64,000 nt of DNA from Sphingopyxis sp. CCNWLW2 (GTDB lineage Bacteria > Pseudomonadota > Alphaproteobacteria > Sphingomonadales > Sphingomonadaceae): positions 995,001-1,059,000 of the forward strand of contig NZ_JBAWKJ010000001.1 of NCBI RefSeq assembly GCF_037095755.1, in the 5' to 3' direction. A program made the position numbers and the translations under genes. Below are positions 25,337-34,309 of this stretch, in pieces. The notes under the pieces were generated by a model, which saw only the letters and a program-made list of their open reading frames with translations, did not search any database and was not told where the DNA came from. Within the stretch, counting starts at the first letter, position 1; every line of letters starts with the position of its first letter.

Positions 25337-26240
25337 TCAAAAAGAGGGCGGCCATTCCGGGCACGACCATGCGGCGGGCGCGAACAGCCGGAGCCTGACA
25401 ATCGCGCTGGCGCTGACGGGCACATTTCTCGTCGCCGAACTGGTAGGGGCGTGGCTGTTCAACAGCCTCGCCCTGCTCTCCGATGCGGCGCATATGTTCA
25501 CCGATGCGGCCGCGCTCGCGATTGCGCTGGCCGCGATCCGCATCGGCCGCCGCCCCGCCGACGTCAAGCGCACCTATGGCTACCGCCGCTTCGAAATCCT
25601 CGCCGCAGCGTTCAATGCGCTGCTGCTCTTCGCGGTTGCCGCTTACATTCTCTACGAAGGGATCAAGCGTTTCGTCGAGCCGCAGGAGGTCCAGTCGCTC
25701 GGCATGCTGGCGGTTGCCGCCGCAGGGCTCATCATCAATCTTGTATCGATGCGCGTGCTTGCGGGCGGCAAGGATGAGAGCCTCAACGTCAAAGGCGCCT
25801 ATCTCGAGGTCTGGGCCGATATGCTCGGTTCGCTCGGGGTCATCGGGGCCGCGATCCTGATCCATTTCACCGGCTGGAGCTGGGTCGACCCGATCGTCGC
25901 GATCGCGATCGGTCTCTGGGTGCTGCCGCGGACGTGGATTCTTCTGCGCGACACCACCAATATCCTGCTGCAAGGCGTTCCGCGCGGCGTCGATCTGGGG
26001 GCGGTGCGCGCAAGCATCGCAGCTGTCGAGGGTGTGGCCGAAGTCCATGACCTCCATCTCTGGTCCATCGCAGGCCGCGATATGAGCCTGACGGCGCATG
26101 TCGTCCTGACGCCGGGGCGCGAAGCGGACGCCGTTCGGCTGGCGGTTTCGGAAGCGTTGCACGACGCGTTCGCAATCGCGCACGCGACATTACAGATGGA
26201 ATCCGCCAGCGAGCAATGCGCCGAGCCGGAGCATGACTAG
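25320..26240 (+). CDS. czcD: Cation diffusion facilitator CzcD
   Basis: A 306-residue zinc/cadmium/cobalt exporter with six transmembrane helices. The N-terminal His cluster is HSHSQKEGGHSGHDHAAG. SDAAHMFTDAAALAIALAAI carries the HxxxD site in helix 2, and GAYLEVWADMLGSLGVIGA in helix 5 has ExxxD, as in Cupriavidus CzcD. A C-terminal cytoplasmic dimer domain includes EVHDLHLWSIAGRDMSLTAH. Its ATG overlaps the end of czcA by 17 bases, so it is part of the efflux operon. Confidence 0.92.
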   Translation: MAHSHSQKEGGHSGHDHAAGANSRSLTIALALTGTFLVAELVGAWLFNSLALLSDAAHMFTDAAALAIALAAIRIGRRPADVKRTYGYRRFEILAAAFNALLLFAVAAYILYEGIKRFVEPQEVQSLGMLAVAAAGLIINLVSMRVLAGGKDESLNVKGAYLEVWADMLGSLGVIGAAILIHFTGWSWVDPIVAIAIGLWVLPRTWILLRDTTNILLQGVPRGVDLGAVRASIAAVEGVAEVHDLHLWSIAGRDMSLTAHVVLTPGREADAVRLAVSEALHDAFAIAHATLQMESASEQCAEPEHD

Positions 26241-26252
26241 CCGCGGCGCGTG

Positions 26253-26912
26253 CTAGCGCTCCGCCCGATAGAGGGAGATCGAGCCCGTCGGGGTCTGGAT
26301 GGCCCGGACTTCCTCGACATCGCGAAAACCCGCGCTGCACAGGATTTCGGGGACGCAGCCCCGCGCATTCGGCTCGGTAAGCTCGAAGCCATCGATCATC
26401 TGGACCTGACGGAACAAAGTTCGCATCAGGAGCGAGCGTTGCTCGCCATAGTCGGCGATGTAGAGCCCGCCGCCCGGTTTCAGCAGCCGCCACATCTGAC
26501 CGACGATCGCTTCCTTCACCTCCATCGGGCATTGATGGAGCACGAGGCTCGAGACGATCTTGTCGCATTGCTGGAGCGGGCCGATTGGATCGAGCGCATC
26601 GCCCATCGCCTCGAACCAGAGGATGTCCGCATCCGCCTCTCCTGCCTTTCTGCGGGCGATGTCGAGTATATCCGGATCGGGATCGACGCCCAAGATGATG
26701 CTGGTCGGGGCCGCCGCCTTCAGCGCTATCGCAAGCGTTCCGGTGCCGCATCCGATATCGACGATCGTCTCGCCGGCCCCCGGAGCGACGAGCTTCACCA
26801 GCTCGCCCCGCCACCTCTTCTCGCGCGTCATCAAGGCGAGCACCGCATCATATCGCTCGATATTGCCCGCCTTGCCCAGCGCGGGCACGAAATCTCGATT
26901 TGTGTCTGCCAT
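26253..26912 (-). CDS. Class I SAM-dependent methyltransferase
   Basis: A 219-residue Rossmann methyltransferase. Motif I VDIGCGTGTLAIAL, motif II GVDPDPDILDIARRKA, and LKPGGGLYIADYGEQR after motif III are intact. This is the UbiE/Methyltransf_11 style, and the substrate is unknown. ATG 26912 is chosen because upstream in-frame extension lacks family character. It is convergent with czcD and lies 47 bases downstream of the AraC-type regulator, possibly co-transcribed with it. Confidence 0.8.
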   Translation of the reverse strand: MADTNRDFVPALGKAGNIERYDAVLALMTREKRWRGELVKLVAPGAGETIVDIGCGTGTLAIALKAAAPTSIILGVDPDPDILDIARRKAGEADADILWFEAMGDALDPIGPLQQCDKIVSSLVLHQCPMEVKEAIVGQMWRLLKPGGGLYIADYGEQRSLLMRTLFRQVQMIDGFELTEPNARGCVPEILCSAGFRDVEEVRAIQTPTGSISLYRAER

Positions 26913-26959
26913 GATCAGGACACTAGCCCCGCGGGGACCGGTACGCTTGAACGATGCGG

Positions 26960-27682
26960 CTATCGCTCCAGAATGATGTCGCTGGCGCGGATGCCGAACA
27001 TGGCCTTGATCGTCCGGGCAAAATGCGCGGCGTCGGCAAAGCCGGCTCCATGGGCGGCCTCGGTGATGTTCGATCCTGCCAGCAGCCCCTCGAACGCCGC
27101 GCTCAGGCGCCGCCACAGGATATAGCGTTGGAACGGCATACCAATCTCGGAAGCGAAGAGGTGCCGAAGCCGACCGACCGAAAGCCGCGTCCCGGCGGCG
27201 ACATCGAACAGACGAACCGTGCCGAGCGGGAGGCGCTGTTCGATCGTGGCAATCATGTCCGAGATGCGCGTGTCGATGCTTCGCCGCGGGGCGCGCGTCA
27301 TCCAGTCTTGCCAGAAGGGACGCGTCGCAGCGCCCGGCACAATCTGGAACCGGCCTACTTCGATGCGATCTCGCAGCTTGTCCGGCGGACCGAAGCCGGC
27401 GGTCGGTTCGACAAAACAGATATCCGCACCGGCGGACGGGAGCAGTTGGTGCCGGGCGTTGGGTTCGATCAACAGGCAGGTGCCCGAAATTTCGCGGCCG
27501 TCGCTACCGATGGCGCGCACGGGCGAATCCGCGAAGACCGCCTGGGCCGCAAAATGACGATGGGGAATCGCATCGCCGATCGTGCCCGACCACCAAGCCG
27601 TCTCGCCCTCGATGCGCAAGGCGCCCTGCCAGAAATTCTTCGCCATCGGCGGCAGGCTAACGCGGCGATCCGGCGCCGTCAT
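26960..27682 (-). CDS. AraC-family transcriptional regulator
   Basis: A protein of about 240 residues. The C-terminal double HTH includes RLSVGRLRHLFASEIGMPFQ and the second-helix region NITEAAHGAGFADAAHFARTI. The N-terminal half has a cupin-like segment (HRHFAAQAVFADSPVRA), probably an effector-binding fold. The start is uncertain: ATG 27682 gives a normal length, while an in-frame ATG at 27838 adds 52 residues without recognisable structure. Its target may be the adjacent methyltransferase. Confidence 0.75.
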   Translation of the reverse strand: MTAPDRRVSLPPMAKNFWQGALRIEGETAWWSGTIGDAIPHRHFAAQAVFADSPVRAIGSDGREISGTCLLIEPNARHQLLPSAGADICFVEPTAGFGPPDKLRDRIEVGRFQIVPGAATRPFWQDWMTRAPRRSIDTRISDMIATIEQRLPLGTVRLFDVAAGTRLSVGRLRHLFASEIGMPFQRYILWRRLSAAFEGLLAGSNITEAAHGAGFADAAHFARTIKAMFGIRASDIILER

Positions 27683-27890
27683 TCGTCGATTGTCTCGCGG
27701 ACGGGATAATTCGAACCGGATCGCCGCCGGGAGCAGCCCCGTGTCGGCACCTACGCGAGATACCGCCGACCCATCCGGATCCTCGCTTGGAGCTGGTGAC
27801 AATATGGAGACAAGGCCCCGTCCCCACGCGCTCGCCATCAGTGACGACGCGATCCGCGCCTCACTAAATCGCTGATTTTAGGAAGAAAAC

Positions 27891-27965
27891 TGGAGCGGGC
27901 GAAGGGATTCGAACCCTCGACCCCAACCTTGGCAAGGTTGTGCTCTACCCCTGAGCTACGCCCGC
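27891..27965 (-). tRNA. tRNA-Gly (GCC)
   Basis: A cloverleaf on the minus strand. The acceptor GCGGGCG pairs with CGCCCGC, the D arm is GCTC/GAGC, the anticodon loop TTGCCAA gives GCC, and the T loop is TTCGAAT. CCA is encoded. Confidence 0.95.
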
Positions 27966-28156
27966 TCTGGCGGCTGGAAACCGGTCGGTTCCAGCGGGTG
28001 AGGCGGGCGATTAGCACCGGCTTTTTGACTCGGCAACCCCTGATTGTGCATTTTCTCCGAAGGGTTGGCATATCGCCCGCAAATCCCACATAAGCGGGGC
28101 AAGAGTCTTTCCGCCGGCGCAGAAGCGACGGCAAATCAAAACAGGAGCATATCTGC

Positions 28157-29068
28157 GTGGCCACGCTCGGTCTGAATCCCACCGAAAAGGAAGCCGTCGA
28201 AGCCTTCCGCCGCGACGTCGTCGAACCCTCGATGACCAGCCTCGTCATCCTCGATTTCTGGGCCGAATGGTGCGGACCGTGCAAGCAGCTCGGCCCGGTG
28301 CTCGAAAAGGTCGCCGAAGATTATGCCGACAAGGGCGTCGTACTGGTCAAGGTCGACGTCGACGCGAATCGCTTCATCGCCGGCCAGTTCCAGGTCCAGT
28401 CGATCCCGACCGTCTATGCGATCTTCCAGGGCCAGCCGGTCGCCAACCTGACCAACGCACGCACCGAAAGCCAGCTCAAGGCGATTCTCGACCAGCTGCT
28501 CGCGCAGCTGCCGATCGAGAGCGAGGCGACCGCGCGCGCGATCGAAATCGCCCCGCTGATCGAAATGGGCGAAAGCGTTCTGGCCGAAGGCGACGGTCCG
28601 CGCGCCGCAAGCGTCTTTGCGCAGATCATCGACATGGCGCCCGACAATGCCGCGGCGCATGGCGGGCTGATTCGCGCGCTTGTGCTTGCGGGCGATATCG
28701 AGGGGGCGCAGGCCGCGCTCGATGTCGTTCCGGCCGAGATCGGCGAAGATCCCGCGATCGCGCAGGCGAAAAGCGCGCTTGCGCTCGCCGCCGATGCCCC
28801 CGACGCCGGCGAGCTCGCCGCCTTCGAGGCTGCGGTGGCCGCGAATCCCGGTGACCATCAGGCACGCTTCGACCTTGCGAGCGCGCAGATCGGCGCGGGT
28901 CAGCGCGATGCCGCCGCGGACAATCTGCTCCACATCGTCGCCGCCGATCGCGAATGGAACGAGGACGCCGCGCGCGCCAAGCTGCTCTCGCTGTTCGAAG
29001 CCGTCGGCCTTGAGGATGCGTGGGTCGCCGCCCAGCGCCGCCGCCTGTCGCTGATCCTGTTCGGCTGA
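28157..29068 (+). CDS. cnoX: Thioredoxin-fold co-chaperone CnoX (YbbN)
   Basis: A 303-residue protein. The N-terminal thioredoxin domain has LDFWAEWCGPCKQLGP, with Cys39 and Cys42 as an intact WCGPC active site, followed by a TPR-like helical C-terminal half (NPGDHQARFDLASAQIGAG). CnoX binds oxidatively unfolding proteins and passes them to DnaK and GroEL. E. coli CnoX has lost redox activity (SxxC), but this one keeps CxxC, as in other alphaproteobacteria. The GTG start at 28157 follows ACAGGAG by 10 bases. Confidence 0.88.
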   Translation: MATLGLNPTEKEAVEAFRRDVVEPSMTSLVILDFWAEWCGPCKQLGPVLEKVAEDYADKGVVLVKVDVDANRFIAGQFQVQSIPTVYAIFQGQPVANLTNARTESQLKAILDQLLAQLPIESEATARAIEIAPLIEMGESVLAEGDGPRAASVFAQIIDMAPDNAAAHGGLIRALVLAGDIEGAQAALDVVPAEIGEDPAIAQAKSALALAADAPDAGELAAFEAAVAANPGDHQARFDLASAQIGAGQRDAAADNLLHIVAADREWNEDAARAKLLSLFEAVGLEDAWVAAQRRRLSLILFG

Positions 29069-29718
29069 TGGGCGAAACCGCGCCCCTGACTATCCAGCGG
29101 ATCGCGATCTTTCCGCTCACCGGCGCGGTGCTTTTCCCCGGGCTGCACCTGCCGCTGCATATCTTCGAGCCGCGCTATTCGGCGATGGTGCAGGAGGTAC
29201 TCGCGCGCGACCGGCAGATCGGGATGATCCAGCCGCGCCAGCTTCCCGGCGAAGAGGATCGCGAACCGCCCGCGCTCTATGACGTCGGCTGCGTCGGCCG
29301 GATCGTCGACGTCGAGGCGCTCGACGAGGGGCGCTTCAACCTCGTCCTCGAAGGCGTCGCGCGCTTTCGCGTCCGCCGCGAACTCGACGTCACGACGCCG
29401 TTCCGGCAGGTCGAGGCCGAGATCGAACTCGAAGCCGAGGAAGAGGCGGTGCTCGCGAGCATCGAGCGCGCGAGCCTCGAACGCGAGGCCAAGCGCTTTG
29501 CGGCGCGGCAGGGCTATGTCGTCGACTGGGATTCGGTCGGCCAGCTCGACGACGCCACGCTCGTCAACGGCATCGCGCAGGTCGCACCGTTCGATGCCGC
29601 CGCGAAGCAGGCGCTGCTCGAAGCGACGCCGATCGACGCGCGCGCCGAACTCGTCGTTCAGCTGATGCAATTTTTCGGCCGTTTCGACGGCGACGACGGC
29701 CGCGCCACGCTGCAATAG
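29068..29718 (+). CDS. Lon N-terminal (LON_substr_bdg) domain protein
   Basis: A 216-residue protein with only the substrate-recognition domain of Lon protease: IAIFPLTGAVLFPGLHLPLH, IFEPRYSAMVQEVLA and YDVGCVGRIVDVEALDEGRF. It has no AAA or protease part. The ATG overlaps the cnoX stop by one base (TGATG), so the two are coupled. Both deal with misfolded proteins, and this pair is common in alphaproteobacteria. Confidence 0.9.
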   Translation: MGETAPLTIQRIAIFPLTGAVLFPGLHLPLHIFEPRYSAMVQEVLARDRQIGMIQPRQLPGEEDREPPALYDVGCVGRIVDVEALDEGRFNLVLEGVARFRVRRELDVTTPFRQVEAEIELEAEEEAVLASIERASLEREAKRFAARQGYVVDWDSVGQLDDATLVNGIAQVAPFDAAAKQALLEATPIDARAELVVQLMQFFGRFDGDDGRATLQ

Positions 29719-29724
29719 ATGCGT

Positions 29725-30423
29725 TCAGTTAAGTTTGCGGGCGGGCGCATGATGAACGATGTCGGCAAGCGCCCGGCGTACGACATGCCGGTCGCTTTCG
29801 CGCAGCCGTTCCGCCGCGTCGCTCACCATCAGATGGTGCCGAACGAGCTTCTTTTCGGCGGCGAGCCGGGTTTCCATCCGGCTTTCATCGCCGCGCGATG
29901 CGCCGAGCCTGGCGCGGCGACGGCTCGCCCACTCCTCGACCAGCCGGTCGGCCAGAAGCGCGGCAAGATTGTCCGCCGCGCCCTGTTCGGTCGCATTTTC
30001 GGCCGCCGGATCGGTCAGCCACGCGTCGGCGCCCTCCTCCTGCAACGCGTCGAGCGATAGCGTCGCGGTGACATGCCGCCGCCCGGCGCAGCGCTGGTCG
30101 CCATGAAGCCGGTGCCGCAGCGCCTGCAGTTCGGCGCGGAATTGCCAGTTCACATAGGTGGTGAAGCGCGCCCGCGCCGGATCATAGCGTTCGGCGGCGC
30201 GATGCAATGCGATCGCGCACACTTGCGCGGCATCCTCGGCGACATCGATCAGCCCATAGCTTCGCGTGAAATAGCGGATACGCGGCGCGGCGAGCGCCGC
30301 CAGCCGGGCGAAGCTGCGGTCGGTCAAAGCCCGCGTCCGCGCCCCCGGCACCGCGTCGAGCGCGGTTCGCGCCTGAATATAGTCCGTCACCGCTGCTTCG
30401 AACGCGTCGCTTTTTGCCGACAT
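29725..30423 (-). CDS. Sigma-70 region 2-like RNA polymerase sigma factor
   Basis: A 232-residue protein with a sigma region 2 core: LAALAAPRIRYFTRSYGLID, EDAAQVCAIALHRAAERYDP and RARFTTYVNWQFRAELQALR. The C-terminal part is basic and helical, but I cannot see a standard region 4 HTH. It could be a divergent alternative sigma factor or a sigma-like regulator. It converges with the Lon-domain gene. A strong dyad lies 83-100 bp upstream (30506-30523). Confidence 0.6.
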   Translation of the reverse strand: MSAKSDAFEAAVTDYIQARTALDAVPGARTRALTDRSFARLAALAAPRIRYFTRSYGLIDVAEDAAQVCAIALHRAAERYDPARARFTTYVNWQFRAELQALRHRLHGDQRCAGRRHVTATLSLDALQEEGADAWLTDPAAENATEQGAADNLAALLADRLVEEWASRRRARLGASRGDESRMETRLAAEKKLVRHHLMVSDAAERLRESDRHVVRRALADIVHHAPARKLN

Positions 30424-30505
30424 GGCCCCGCCCCCATCCTGCCGCGGCGTGGTTACCGCACGCTCAGGGATAGGATGTCATGCTTAGCGCCGCGCTGCCG
30501 GCGCC

Positions 30506-30523
30506 CTAGGTAGTAATACCTAG
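30506..30523. promoter_or_regulatory. Perfect 18-bp dyad upstream of the sigma-like gene
   Basis: CTAGGTA-GTAA-TACCTAG, a perfect inverted repeat overlapping the stop codon of the UbiH-type gene and lying in the 96-bp gap before the sigma-like gene. It is too AT-rich and lacks a T-run for a terminator. It looks like a dimeric regulator site. The regulator is unknown. Confidence 0.45.
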
Positions 30524-31761
30524 ACCTCGGCGCCCGCGAGCAGGCGCGGCAGATCGCCCGCCTCGCCGCGCGCCTCGTCCATGAAGAAACGTTTGAGCAT
30601 CGGCATCCGCTGCACCGCGCCGAGCCCGGTGCGCCGCACCGCGGCGGCGGTGCGGCCCGGAATGCCGAACAGCCGCGTCAGCCCGTCGGTCGCGAGGCTG
30701 ACCATCATATTGTCGAGCCCGCGCCAGCGCTGATAGCGCGCGAGCAGCGCCGCATCGCCAAGATCGAGCCCGAGCCGCGCGCCCTCGACGAGCACTTCGG
30801 TCAGCGCGGCAACGTCGCGCAGGCCAAGGTTGAGCCCCTGCCCCGCGATCGGGTGGATGCCGTGCGCGGCATCGCCGACGAGCGCGATACGGTCGGCGAC
30901 GATCGACGCGCTGTGGTGGAAGCCGAGCGGATAGGTCATCCGCGGCGCCACCAGCTCCATCGCGCCAAGCACCCCGCCGGCGCGCTTCTGCAATTCGGCG
31001 ATAAAGCCGCGCTCGCCGAGCTTGGCGAAACCGGGACCGTCCTTTTCGGCGACCGTCCAGACGAAGGCCGAACGGTGGCGCCCCCGTTCGTCATCGACGA
31101 GCGGCAGCAGCGCGAAGGGGCCCGAGGGGTAGAAGATTTCATGCGCGACATTGCCGTGCGGCTTTTCATGCGCAACCGCGCCGATCATCGCATGATGATG
31201 GTACGACCAGTTCGCGATGCTGAACCCCGCGGCGTCGCGCGTCGGAGAGCGGCGGCCTTCGGCAACGATCAGCAGCGGCGCCGCGAGCCTTTTCCCGTCG
31301 GCGAGCGTCAGCGTGACGCCATGCGCGTCTATCTCGCGCGACACGACCTGTGCCGGCATCAGCAGGCGGACGAGCGGCGCGTCAGCGAGCAAAGCGGCAA
31401 GCGCGAGGCGGAGCTGGCGATTCTCGACCATCGTCCCGAGCGGCGGATCACCGTCAGCGGTGACGAAGTCGAGTTCGCCGCCGCGGCCGCTATCGGGGGC
31501 GCCATCGCCCACCTTGATGGCGCGGATCGGGCAGCCATGCCCGGCAAGGCGATCGGCAATCCCCAGCACTTCGAACATCTGCCAGGTCGCGCTGGCAATC
31601 GCCGAGGCGCGGCCGTCGAACCCCGGCGCGATCGTCGTCACCGGGTCGGCGGGATCGACGATCTGGACCGACAGGCCATGGTGGGCAAGGGCAAGGGCGA
31701 GCGCCTGGCCGACAAGGCCGCCACCCGAAATCAGGACATCGCTGCGCAGCGTTTCACTCAT
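30520..31761 (-). CDS. UbiH/UbiF/COQ6-family FAD monooxygenase
   Basis: A 413-residue flavoprotein hydroxylase. The N-terminal FAD fingerprint is LISGGGLVGQALALALAHHG; the second FAD motif is IALVGDAAHGIHPIAGQGLN followed by LGLRDVAAL. It hydroxylates the ubiquinone ring in coenzyme Q synthesis. I cannot decide which ring position (UbiH, UbiF or UbiL-type) from sequence alone. The gene is divergent from ftsK. Confidence 0.87.
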   Translation of the reverse strand: MSETLRSDVLISGGGLVGQALALALAHHGLSVQIVDPADPVTTIAPGFDGRASAIASATWQMFEVLGIADRLAGHGCPIRAIKVGDGAPDSGRGGELDFVTADGDPPLGTMVENRQLRLALAALLADAPLVRLLMPAQVVSREIDAHGVTLTLADGKRLAAPLLIVAEGRRSPTRDAAGFSIANWSYHHHAMIGAVAHEKPHGNVAHEIFYPSGPFALLPLVDDERGRHRSAFVWTVAEKDGPGFAKLGERGFIAELQKRAGGVLGAMELVAPRMTYPLGFHHSASIVADRIALVGDAAHGIHPIAGQGLNLGLRDVAALTEVLVEGARLGLDLGDAALLARYQRWRGLDNMMVSLATDGLTRLFGIPGRTAAAVRRTGLGAVQRMPMLKRFFMDEARGEAGDLPRLLAGAEV

Positions 31762-31886
31762 GCCGTTGCCCTAGCGTGCGGCAGGGCGGTTGGAAAGGCT
31801 GTGGGCGAGCGCGGGGCCGTGCTTGACGACGAGTCCGCCCCATGCGCATATCGCCGTGGTTAACTGACAGGGACCGGAAAAAGAGC

Positions 31887-34202
31887 ATGGCTAGCCGCAA
31901 GGCCGCACCCGCAAAGGCCGATTGGCGCACGGTTTTCCGCCAAAGCATCGCGCGATCGCTCGTGATCGCCGCGGCGGTGGCGCTCGGCCTGTTCACGCTC
32001 TTCCTGACCCTCGCGCTCGTCACCTATGACAGCACCGATGCGGCGCTGAACACCGCCGCCCACGGCACCGCCGCCAACTGGATGGGCGGTGCGGGCGCAT
32101 GGTTTGCCGACCTCGGCCTGTCGATCGGCGGGGCGCCCATTGTCCTGCTGCTGCCGCTGCTCGGCATCATCGCGTGGCGGCTGTGGACGGGCGAGGCGCA
32201 GCCCTATTGGCCGCGCCAGCTTGCCTACAGCTTCATCGGCATCCTGCTCGTCGGGCTGGGCGCCGAACTCTGGTCGCCCGCGACGAACGCGCCGATGCCC
32301 GCGGGCTGGGGCGGGATCATCGCGTTGCTGATCGGCGGCGCGATCGCGCCGTTGTTCGCGCAGGCGGGCGAGCCCGCTGCGGCGCTGATCCGCTTTGCGA
32401 CGATCCTGCTGCTCGTCGGGCTCGGCCTGTGGCTCGCGTGGCGCGCGTTGCGGCTCGAAAAGGGATGGGCGTCGCGCTTCAAGCTGCCCGCGGTCGAGGG
32501 CAGCAGCCGCATTGTCGAACCCGCGCGGGTGCCAAGCGACGAGGTGAAGGCGCCGAACCTGATGGATCGGGTCGTGCGGCCGCGCGCGGTTGCCGAGCCG
32601 AGCGACCGCGCCCCGCCCGAAATCGCCGACCCGGCGGAGCGCACCGCGCCCTCGAAACTCAAGCCGAAACCGCAGACCGAGCTGTTCACCAATTACCAAT
32701 TGCCGTCGATCGACCTGCTCGCGCCGCCCCCGCCGGGGCCGACCGGGCAGATCGACAAGGCGGGGCTCGAACGCAACGCGCGCTTGCTCGAATCGGTGCT
32801 CGAGGATTTCCAGGTCAAGGGCGTCGTCACCGCGGTGCGCCCCGGCCCGGTGGTCACCATGTACGAACTCGAGCCCGCGCCCGGCACCAAGGCGAGCCGC
32901 GTGTCGAACCTCGCCGACGATATCGCGCGCAACATGTCGGCGCTGTCGGCGCGTATCGCGCCGATCCCCGGGCGCACCGTGATCGGCATCGAACTGCCCA
33001 ACGCGCATCGCGAATCGGTGGTGCTCCACGAAATCATCGGCAGCGCACTGTTTCAGGACCAGACCGGCGCGCTGCCGATCATCCTGGGGAAGAATATCAG
33101 CGGCGACGCGATGATCGCCGACCTGGCCCCGATGCCACACTTGCTGATCGCGGGTACGACGGGGTCGGGTAAATCGGTCGGCCTCAACGCGATGATCCTG
33201 TCGCTCCTCTATCGCCTCGGCCCCGACCAGGTGAAGATGATCATGATCGACCCCAAGATGCTGGAACTCAGCGTCTATGACGATATTCCGCACCTGCTCG
33301 CTCCCGTCGTCACCGAGCCCAAGAAGGCGATCCGCGCCTTGAAATGGGCGGTCGAGCAGATGGAGGACCGCTACCGGATGATGTCGTCGCTGTCGGTGCG
33401 CAACCTCGCCTCCTACAACGACAAGGTGCGCGGTGCGCTCGCCAAGGGCAAGTCGCTCGGGCGCCGCGTCCAGACGGGCTATGATCCCGACACCGGCCAG
33501 CCGGTCTATGAGGAAGAGACGCTCGATTATGCGCCGCTGCCGCAGATCGTCGTCGTCGTCGACGAACTCGCCGACCTGATGATGACCGCGGGCAAGGAGG
33601 TCGAATTCCTGATCCAGCGGCTCGCGCAAAAGGCGCGCGCGGCGGGCATTCACCTGATCCTCGCGACGCAGCGCCCCTCGGTCGATGTCATCACCGGTGT
33701 CATCAAGGCGAACCTGCCGACGCGCATCAGCTTCAACGTCACCTCGAAAATCGACAGCCGCACGATCCTTGGCGAAGCGGGCGCCGAACAGCTGCTCGGC
33801 AAGGGCGACATGCTGTACGTCCCCGGCGGCAAGCAGATCACGCGTATCCACGGGCCGTTCGTTTCGGACGACGAAGTCCGCGCGGTTGCCGATCACTGGA
33901 AGGGCCAGGGTCGCCCCGACTATGTCGAAAGCGTCACCGAGGACCCCGAGGATGGCGGTTTCGCGATGGAGGGCGCCCCCGCGGGCGGCGACAGCGCCGA
34001 GGACCGCATGTACGCCAAGGCCTGCCAGATCGTCGTCGAAAGCCAGAAAGCCTCGACGAGCTGGCTGCAGCGGCAGCTGCGCATCGGTTACAACAGCGCG
34101 GCGCGGCTGATCGAGCGGATGGAGGAGGAGGGGCTGGTGAGTCCGCCCAACCACGTCGGCCGCCGCGACGTGCTCACCGACCAGTACGGCCAGCAAAGGT
34201 GA
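31887..34202 (+). CDS. ftsK: DNA translocase FtsK
   Basis: A 771-residue divisome DNA pump. Four N-terminal transmembrane helices (from about residue 20 to 190) and a short Pro-rich linker precede the alpha domain (LLESVLEDFQVKG). The motor domain has the P-loop GTTGSGKSVG near residue 425 and Walker B IVVVVDELADLMM. The gamma winged helix (SWLQRQLRIGYNSAARLIER) recognises KOPS. It coordinates chromosome dimer resolution with division. ATG 31887 is preferred over 31842 because the membrane region then starts after MASRKAAPAK. Confidence 0.93.
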   Translation: MASRKAAPAKADWRTVFRQSIARSLVIAAAVALGLFTLFLTLALVTYDSTDAALNTAAHGTAANWMGGAGAWFADLGLSIGGAPIVLLLPLLGIIAWRLWTGEAQPYWPRQLAYSFIGILLVGLGAELWSPATNAPMPAGWGGIIALLIGGAIAPLFAQAGEPAAALIRFATILLLVGLGLWLAWRALRLEKGWASRFKLPAVEGSSRIVEPARVPSDEVKAPNLMDRVVRPRAVAEPSDRAPPEIADPAERTAPSKLKPKPQTELFTNYQLPSIDLLAPPPPGPTGQIDKAGLERNARLLESVLEDFQVKGVVTAVRPGPVVTMYELEPAPGTKASRVSNLADDIARNMSALSARIAPIPGRTVIGIELPNAHRESVVLHEIIGSALFQDQTGALPIILGKNISGDAMIADLAPMPHLLIAGTTGSGKSVGLNAMILSLLYRLGPDQVKMIMIDPKMLELSVYDDIPHLLAPVVTEPKKAIRALKWAVEQMEDRYRMMSSLSVRNLASYNDKVRGALAKGKSLGRRVQTGYDPDTGQPVYEEETLDYAPLPQIVVVVDELADLMMTAGKEVEFLIQRLAQKARAAGIHLILATQRPSVDVITGVIKANLPTRISFNVTSKIDSRTILGEAGAEQLLGKGDMLYVPGGKQITRIHGPFVSDDEVRAVADHWKGQGRPDYVESVTEDPEDGGFAMEGAPAGGDSAEDRMYAKACQIVVESQKASTSWLQRQLRIGYNSAARLIERMEEEGLVSPPNHVGRRDVLTDQYGQQR

Positions 34203-34309
34203 GGAACCATTGCCGGCCTCACGACTTGAACAGCGTCTAACGACAGGTTCAGCGCGGGTTCAATGCCCGCCTGCGATGACCGGCCCCTATGTTTGAAAAT
34301 GAGAGCCAG

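Noticed and set aside
31860..34196. Long open minus-strand frame opposite ftsK
   Set aside because: FtsK has all its motifs on the plus strand. The antisense product is charged low-complexity sequence.
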